Source: Hofstenia miamia
Taxonomy: Eukaryota; Xenacoelomorpha; Acoela
Length of the DNA: 64,000 bases
Direction: 5' to 3'
Assembly: GCA_004352715.1 (NCBI GenBank)
Contig: SCFE01000035.1
Coordinates: forward strand, 1,175,573-1,239,572
Positions 59,304 through 64,000 of this stretch are shown here, in pieces. A program made the position numbers and the translations under genes. The notes beneath the pieces are model-generated. The model was given only the letters and a program-made list of their open reading frames with translations, was not told where the DNA came from and searched no databases. How positions within the stretch are numbered: position 1 is the stretch's first letter; every line of letters begins with the position of its first letter.

Positions 59304-60972
59304 TGGTTTTCATTACAATTGTTCAAATAATAGTTTGAAATTTGTATTTTTTTAAAATTGTTAATTCATAATTGTGTTAATTTCATTCATTGTTTTGGTT
59401 AAGATTTTAGTTGCTCTACTTAGATAGTATTTTAAAATATTAAACTATACTGTATGACTGTGCAAGTTATACAAAATCTAATCATATCTTGCAAAATGTG
59501 CAATGCTTTATCAGATTCTCCACAAAAACTTTAAGATTTATATTTCCCTCATGCTTAAGTCCTGCAAATTGTTTGGTCCTTGCTATCCTGACGGGTCCCA
59601 TCATTTGTAATTCACGGAACCTGCTCAACTCTTTCCATCCATTTTATAGCATCTCTTCTCCTACATTTGCTCCTCTATGCGTTTCCCACCTTGCTTGAAA
59701 ACATTTTGGATCTCTCCGCTGTTAAAATCCAATCAGCTTCCCGCCTCTCAATTCACTTCTTATAGTCCAGTAGCTATTCTCTCGGCTGTCAATAATCTTT
59801 CAGCGCCTTGTCTTTCGTTACATGTTCCCTAAAATTCGTCACCTCATCTCCTCTTCTCAGCATGGTAACCTTCCAGGTCGTTTTACCATCACTAACTTGC
59901 TCACTTTAATTGAAAACTGCTATTTGCACTCTGATTGTAATGATCCTGGTTGCATTATCTTTCTTGACATTTCTAAAGCTTTTGAACGGCTCCCTCATTC
60001 TATTCTTCTTGACAAATTAAGGTTGTTTGGCTTTGATGTTGATTTCATCGAACTTTCCAGTCTTACCTGTCCAATCGTCGTCAGCGTGTCAAAATTAACT
60101 CGTCTATTTCCTTTCCTGCCATTGTCTCTAGTAGTGCTCCTCCATGTTCTGTTTGCTGTTTTCTTCTTTGTTGCTATCAATGACCTCCCTCAATCTGTCC
60201 TCATCTCGTCCTGTCTACTGTATGTCCATGATACTGCGATTTTCTACTCTTCCTTTTTAAGGAAGAGCAGAAAATGTTTGCTGAAAAAAAATATTTTTAT
60301 GTTATGAAACACACTAAAATTATATTTTTTATCACAGTATTTATATAAAAATTACTCAATTTCATTTAATTTTTGATTGTTTTTTCAAAAAGGGGCGGCC
60401 GCTTCTCTGAATAAGCGTCTTACAATTGAAGATTTAAATATCATTCAACTTTCTTGTGTCCTAAAATATTGTGAAGACAATTCAATGTTGATTTTTCGCG
60501 CTTCGAGCACATTACTGTGGTACCAAAATTTGTTTAACTTATAGTTAAGATGTATATATTTTGTGGACAAACCCACGTAAGCATGTACTAAATGTGGTAA
60601 TCTATATCAGGTTTTCTTGGCATATCACGCTTTCAAGTTATAATTTGTTTGTATAAACATTGAATGCACTTGAAATGCGTTTTCGATAATTTAGTGTTTA
60701 GAATTGTACGCCTTTGAATGAGAATAGCTCAAAATCTATAAATCACTCTTCTGCTAATCATACTGCGAATAACAACAGTAACGGTTCATTGCCCACTAAA
60801 TCCAAAAAATCTAAGAAAACTAACAAAGCCAATGGTGAGCGAGGCATTTGTGCAATCGGTAAATGTTTATAGTTTTTTCCACTTTGTATTCTGTTTTAGA
60901 TGAGGCTTTTCAACCTTCGCAAAATATCGAAGCTTTAGACGAAGAAGAGAAAGAGATTGAGATGTTTAAACA
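50442..60972 (+). CDS. FAM193-family protein (partial, 14 exons, C-terminus unresolved)
   Basis: Fourteen exons join in phase into 592 codons plus two bases. From the N-terminus: MCTILDEREIDPEEIR; a helical region (residues about 17-250) with CERDPQLLYKRLE and YVVEIKLRLLKKL; Cys clusters CSCHSC (272-277), CKHHC (329-333) and CECTMC (365-370); a Ser-rich stretch with DSDFESCCSSEES; a Lys/Asn-rich stretch KSKKSKKTNKAN; and the acidic end DEAFQPSQ...EEEKEIEMFK. The last motif resembles the vertebrate FAM193 C-terminus (D.VFLPKD...DE.EREVE.FKRFC), and DP.LLYK..E plus C.C..C clusters fit the same family. FAM193 proteins (Drosophila Irizio) are poorly understood nuclear or cytoplasmic factors. The protein is shorter and very divergent. 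The gene model is firmer than the family name. Confidence 0.72.
52265..54595. other. FAM193-like intron 6, left part
   Basis: No exon is needed, since exons 6 and 7 join in phase. Around 53940-54120 is a less AT-rich patch with TATAGTATCTCGCGGCCG and GCGCTATG pieces interleaved with TA tracts. It is related to the hairpin beside the gap at 54548. It is probably an unclassified dispersed element. Confidence 0.5.
54548..54595. repeat. Hairpin next to TA tract and gap
   Basis: GCAGGCGCTAAGG (about 54548-54560) pairs with CTTAGCGCCTATAT (about 54577-54590), separated by TATAAAACCCATAGTA. It resembles the GGTACTATGG hairpin at 31771-31862, also beside TA repeats. Confidence 0.6.
54596..55517. other. 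Assembly gap (922 N)
   Basis: Unresolved bases bounded by TATATATA on the left and about 30 bp of (TA)n on the right. The gap therefore probably hides a TA microsatellite and whatever element ends there. Open frames that span it are meaningless. Confidence 0.98.
55518..56922. other. FAM193-like intron 6, right part
   Basis: It starts with (TA)n. A G+C-richer island at about 56470-56625 includes a GGCCGA...TCGGCC hairpin and an open minus-strand frame (56411-56626). It has no recognisable product and might be a SINE or other insertion. Otherwise nothing is seen. Confidence 0.45.
56923..58123 (+). CDS. FAM193-like exons 7-12
   Basis: Exons are 56923-57087, 57367-57424, 57464-57541, 57585-57734, 57794-57899 and 57963-58123, all in phase with each other and with exon 6 (AA+A). 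Introns after exons 8, 9, 10 and 11 are 39, 43, 59 and 63 bp. The intron after exon 7 contains a TA microsatellite and an N gap. The exons encode SRNCKHHCTNFFPN, DPCECTMCGTNDDGDSQ and a Ser-rich acidic stretch, ending at a CCCAAA|GTGAGA donor. Confidence 0.8.
57134..57346. repeat. (TA)n microsatellite containing a 124-base gap
   Basis: TA repeats run from 57134 to 57164, N from 57165 to 57288, then TA to 57346 with one ACACA interruption. It lies in the intron between exons 7 and 8, so gene phase is unaffected. Confidence 0.95.
58124..59255. other. FAM193-like intron 12, left part
   Basis: AT-rich, no supported exon; exons 12 and 13 join in phase 0 without one. I see no element ends. Confidence 0.5.
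59256..59300. repeat. (TA)n microsatellite
   Basis: About 20 uninterrupted TA units lie in intron 12 of the FAM193-like gene, followed by TGTATA. Confidence 0.95.
59490..60307 (+). mobile_element. LINE reverse-transcriptase remnant (C+T-rich family) in an intron
   Basis: Plus-strand frames carry CLSPANCLVLAILTGPIICN, then ISSSQHGNLPGRFTITNLLT, IIFLDISKAFERLPHSILLD and KLRLFGFDVDF. These are RT motifs Q.GF.....T, D.SKAFD.L.H..LL.KL...G. The active-site box reads YVHDTAIFYS, with His where the first catalytic Asp of YADD is expected. The C+T-rich composition matches the LINE 5' half at 35362-36940. Frameshifted and dead. Confidence 0.8.
60702..60972 (+). CDS. FAM193-like exons 13-14
   Basis: Exons are 60702-60834 and 60900-60972, with a 65-bp intron (AATG|GTGAGC donor, TGTTTTAG acceptor). 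They encode NCTPLNENSSKSINHSS, KSKKSKKTNKAN and DEAFQPSQNIEALDEEEKE, then MFK, stopping with two bases over at a CA|GTATGT donor. A possible terminal exon is 61610-61676 (TTTCGTTTCAG acceptor, phase fits, reads FFTPQNCCF and stops), but it does not resemble known FAM193 ends beyond the first Phe. The true last exon may lie beyond 64000. Confidence 0.75.
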
Positions 60973-62450
60973 GTATGTTTAAATTATCTGACTTTTTCTA
61001 ACCATTAACTTAACCCGGAGTTTCACATTTCTACTATTTTAAGTTTAGTGTTCGAATGTGTAATATAACTTTTACATGGTCGATTCACACAATTAAATTG
61101 TTCAGATCTTAAGGGAGAAACCACAAAATAGAAACTATTATCAAATCTGTAATGTGAGTTCTTTTGAGTTTATAATTTTATAATTTTGCTCACTAGTAAT
61201 GCTTTAATTACATTGAGTGGAAGTATGTGGTGAATAAATCGTTTGTCTTAATGATTTGAAATAGTGCCAATTAGTTTAGCGTGTGATAATGAATTAACTG
61301 TTCTATGTTAAACATTGTGAATCATGCTCTTCAAATGCGCGATTTTTGGATTCTGTGTTTTTTTCGCATTTAATTTTGCATGACTTTTATTTCGCATTAA
61401 TAATCGAGCTAATATTTGCTTTTGAACAACAATCAATTGGAATGTAAAGTGTGATTAAACGTTTAGCAATTTCAATTCAAAAATTCAATAGTCATTTGAT
61501 CAAAAATCGTTTCTAAATAATACTTTCATCCTTAACATTTTTGGCACGATTTGCATGTCATACGATTAATGCTTGGTTGGTGGCTTCCAAAAAATGAGTT
61601 TCGTTTCAGGTTTTTTACACCTCAAAACTGCTGTTTCGAAATCGGTTTTATCGGTAGGCATTTCTCCAATATTTAACCGTAGAAGCGCCGGATTTTGTTA
61701 TCACCTATTCTAATACATCTCAATTTCGGTCAATTGACCCATTTGGCGGTTCTAGTGTTAAATATGCATCACTGAAATATCATGCGACACATTTTATTAA
61801 TCAGGGTCTCCGCGCTTCTTGGGAATTTAAAGTTGCTACCTTGAACTGCCTATACCTATAGTGCCTGGAAATTCTATTTATTGTCTTGTCTATATTCCAT
61901 CTTGCGGTTGCATCCACTTGTCTTGATTTCATATTTGACAGTGAATAACTAAAACTATGTACTCCATGCTTGAAAAATTTGTTTGTCATTACAGTTTAGG
62001 GCTGGGTGAGATTTCACCAAATGGAAATATATTCAACCACTCGTGTAAAATATAGGAAATTTGGAAATAGAATATTATATATTTTTTACGCATAATTCTG
62101 TACAAGACACATGTTATGTAGATAGTCATTATATGTAGTTCAGTATATATCACTTTTATCAATTCCAAGATTTTTACATCTACCACACCAAATTTCATTG
62201 CAGCTAACTCCCAGCAAATGTTGCTAACCCAAGTGTATAAGTCTCTATTTTAGATTTCTTCTTGGCTTTCTACTGTACATTTCTGCACCATGTCATTCCA
62301 AATATATTGTGATGATATACATAAATTCCTACAAAGTTATTACGGACTTACAAGTAACGTTAGGAACAGGTTCCTGACCAACATTTGAAAATGCACTAAG
62401 AACTCCATTGTTAAGCACAGCTTGATACTACAAACTACTATATGGATCGT
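60973..62450. other. Downstream of last identified FAM193-like exon
   Basis: AT-rich, probably the last intron of the FAM193-like gene or its flank. The candidate exon at 61610-61676 is discussed with the gene. TTTAGGGCTGGGTGAG at about 61994-62009 resembles the end of the hAT relic at 1080-1550. No other feature is seen. Confidence 0.4.
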
Positions 62451-62459
62451 CTCATGCGG

Positions 62460-63105
62460 TTGTTCCTTAATTCCTTTTGCAACGGCCTTTTCTAATTCTG
62501 TCATTTTGCACCATTTCCAATGGTTACATTTCTTGAAGTAAGCTCATCAAGATCACGGGGATTTAAGAGCATTGTCTGCCACAAGATGTTTAGATTTGCC
62601 AACTTCCTTTGCACCATTCTGTGTGATATTTCCAAATATCTTTTTGTCCAACATTTCACGTTGTTATTAGCAATTTTGCAGTTTTCGGCGCCTAATTCAG
62701 CAAAAAAATGTTTTCGTTTAAAAAATAGTTTTTCGGCACTACTATATGTAGGCATGGCCTACTAAAAATTTATTTAAATAAAAGGGGTTGCCGTAATGTT
62801 TAATGGTTTTGTACTTCGTTTCATCAAACTCAATCTCAAAGTGCTTCACCGTTTTGGCTGCTTCAATAACATTAAAAATGATTTTTAAATACATACAAAA
62901 ACTACACCTTTTACCGTTCAATTTAATTACTTATACACTTCATGATTTTAATCGAAACACATTATTAGTTCAATTATTGATTTAAATCAATTTCACTAAA
63001 ACAGATACAAGTCTGGCTAAAATTGAAATTTATAGTAAAAAAATCCGATTTAAATCAAAAAATCAGATTTTTTGGTTTTTTAAATTTAAATCGGATTTTT
63101 TCCCC
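62460..63105 (-). mobile_element. Possible hAT-type element 5' part
   Basis: Around 63038-63100 an inverted repeat AAAAATCCGATTTAAAT / ATTTAAATCGGATTTTT occurs, the style of some hAT ends. Downstream on the minus strand are coding-like pieces: EAAKTVKHFEIEFDETKYKT (about 62800-62860), then AELGAENCKIANNNVKCW and ISHRMVQRKLANLNILWQTM (62501-62755). None is a decisive transposase motif, so the family is a guess. Confidence 0.3.
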
Positions 63106-63109
63106 ACTT

Positions 63110-64000
63110 TTACATACATTATAAATAATTACTCTATCAATTGAAAATATTTGCTATTCAAATAAAAACATACGGCATTCAATTAAAATAAATATCAATG
63201 ACTTTATAAAAAATGAAACTATGAAATAACACAAACTATAAACTAATACATTGTTTAGTTATTTTCTATACCGTAAATCATCCTCAGCCATAACTCTTGC
63301 ATAATACTTCTGCACATGCTAAAAAATGATTGTTTTTGGAACAAATTTCCAATCAACTCTAAAGTATTTAACTTCCAAACTAAAACACAGTCCAACGATA
63401 TGTTGATAGAGCCAGTTTTACATTAAAAAATTATCGCAAAACAAAAAGTATTTGCTGAATCCATTTTAATGCTTAAATCAAAGCATAACAATTATTATTA
63501 CCAGGATGAGAGAGGTATTTAAATTTTTTTTCAAAAAGGCGTGAAGGAAGATCAATTTGAATGTGCAGAACAGCATTGCTAAATTCGGAGGGCCCAAATG
63601 TACAACGCACCTTTATCACAGATTGAAGTTTTTTAGCCCTTTATCAAATCAAATACCAAGGAACTCAATTCAATTAGGTGAGATCAAATATTAGAATATT
63701 CACAACTGGTATGACTATTTTGCGTTATTGTCTGAATTAAGTGAAAGGTATTTTTGAAGATTCAATCAGGTATGTAATGACTCTATTCATGTAAATCGTC
63801 TTTCAATTTGCACAGAGACAATACGCAAGAGTTATGGTTGAAATTTACTTTCTATTAGCAAATCAAACGCCATAGCCCAATGGGGCAATGTTCTACTTTG
63901 TATTGTTTTTTGTACAGTTTATTGGCGTTTTCAGGGTTGCTATCAGTATAATTATATATTGTCAAAGTAATTTCTGAATAAATATTTCTTCTTCTGTATG
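63110..64000. other. AT-rich right end of window
   Basis: I see no coding sequence, RNA gene or repeat that can be supported in the last 0.9 kb. Confidence 0.45.

Overview
This is an AT-rich eukaryotic (metazoan) genome window with two multi-exon protein genes in a dense field of decayed transposable elements. There are no operons and no ribosome binding sites. The two genes have GT-AG introns, mostly with TTTAG acceptors, and a bimodal intron size: eight introns of 39-65 bp beside introns of several kb. Both start codons lie a few bases after a splice acceptor. Divergent protein sequence, micro-introns, possible spliced leaders, Penelope-like and LINE remnants and high AT together suggest a fast-evolving invertebrate. 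A flatworm is my best guess, but that is inference and I cannot name the species.

Gene 1 (minus strand, 29267 down to 13965) is an inositol polyphosphate 4-phosphatase (INPP4 family). Seven exons join in phase from an ATG to a stop. They give about 826 residues with an N-terminal PH domain, a C2-like region, the family's conserved middle segments and the catalytic CKSAKDRT loop. At least one further central exon is likely (16479-16638). Its introns hold a hAT remnant, a composite inverted-repeat element with a dead DD(E) transposase, and a LINE tail.

Gene 2 (plus strand, 50442 to at least 60972) is a probable FAM193-family gene. Fourteen exons joined in phase give 592 codons, with three short Cys clusters and the family's acidic C-terminal motif ending in MFK. 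Its last exon is unclear or outside the window. Two assembly gaps and a LINE reverse-transcriptase remnant lie in its introns.

The rest, left to right: 831-4669 is a 1919-bp block present twice around a single N (probable assembly duplication) and carrying a hAT remnant. 7100-10080 is a decayed LINE whose 3' end has grown into nine 248-bp tandem units. 10242-17566 holds a mosaic repeat and a Penelope-like remnant. 33250-36940 holds a LINE remnant, a mariner remnant and a second, C+T-rich LINE lying against the mariner. 37000-43877 is AT-rich and featureless apart from a MITE and a perfect hairpin. 43878-49507 is a pogo/Tigger-type element with a jockey/CR1-like LINE inserted in it, and contains a second single-N duplication (45780-47858). 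61000-64000 is mostly empty, with a possible hAT end.

The two genes do not visibly work together. The window is best read as two host genes in a transposon-rich region whose assembly has at least two artefactual duplications and two gaps in TA microsatellites.
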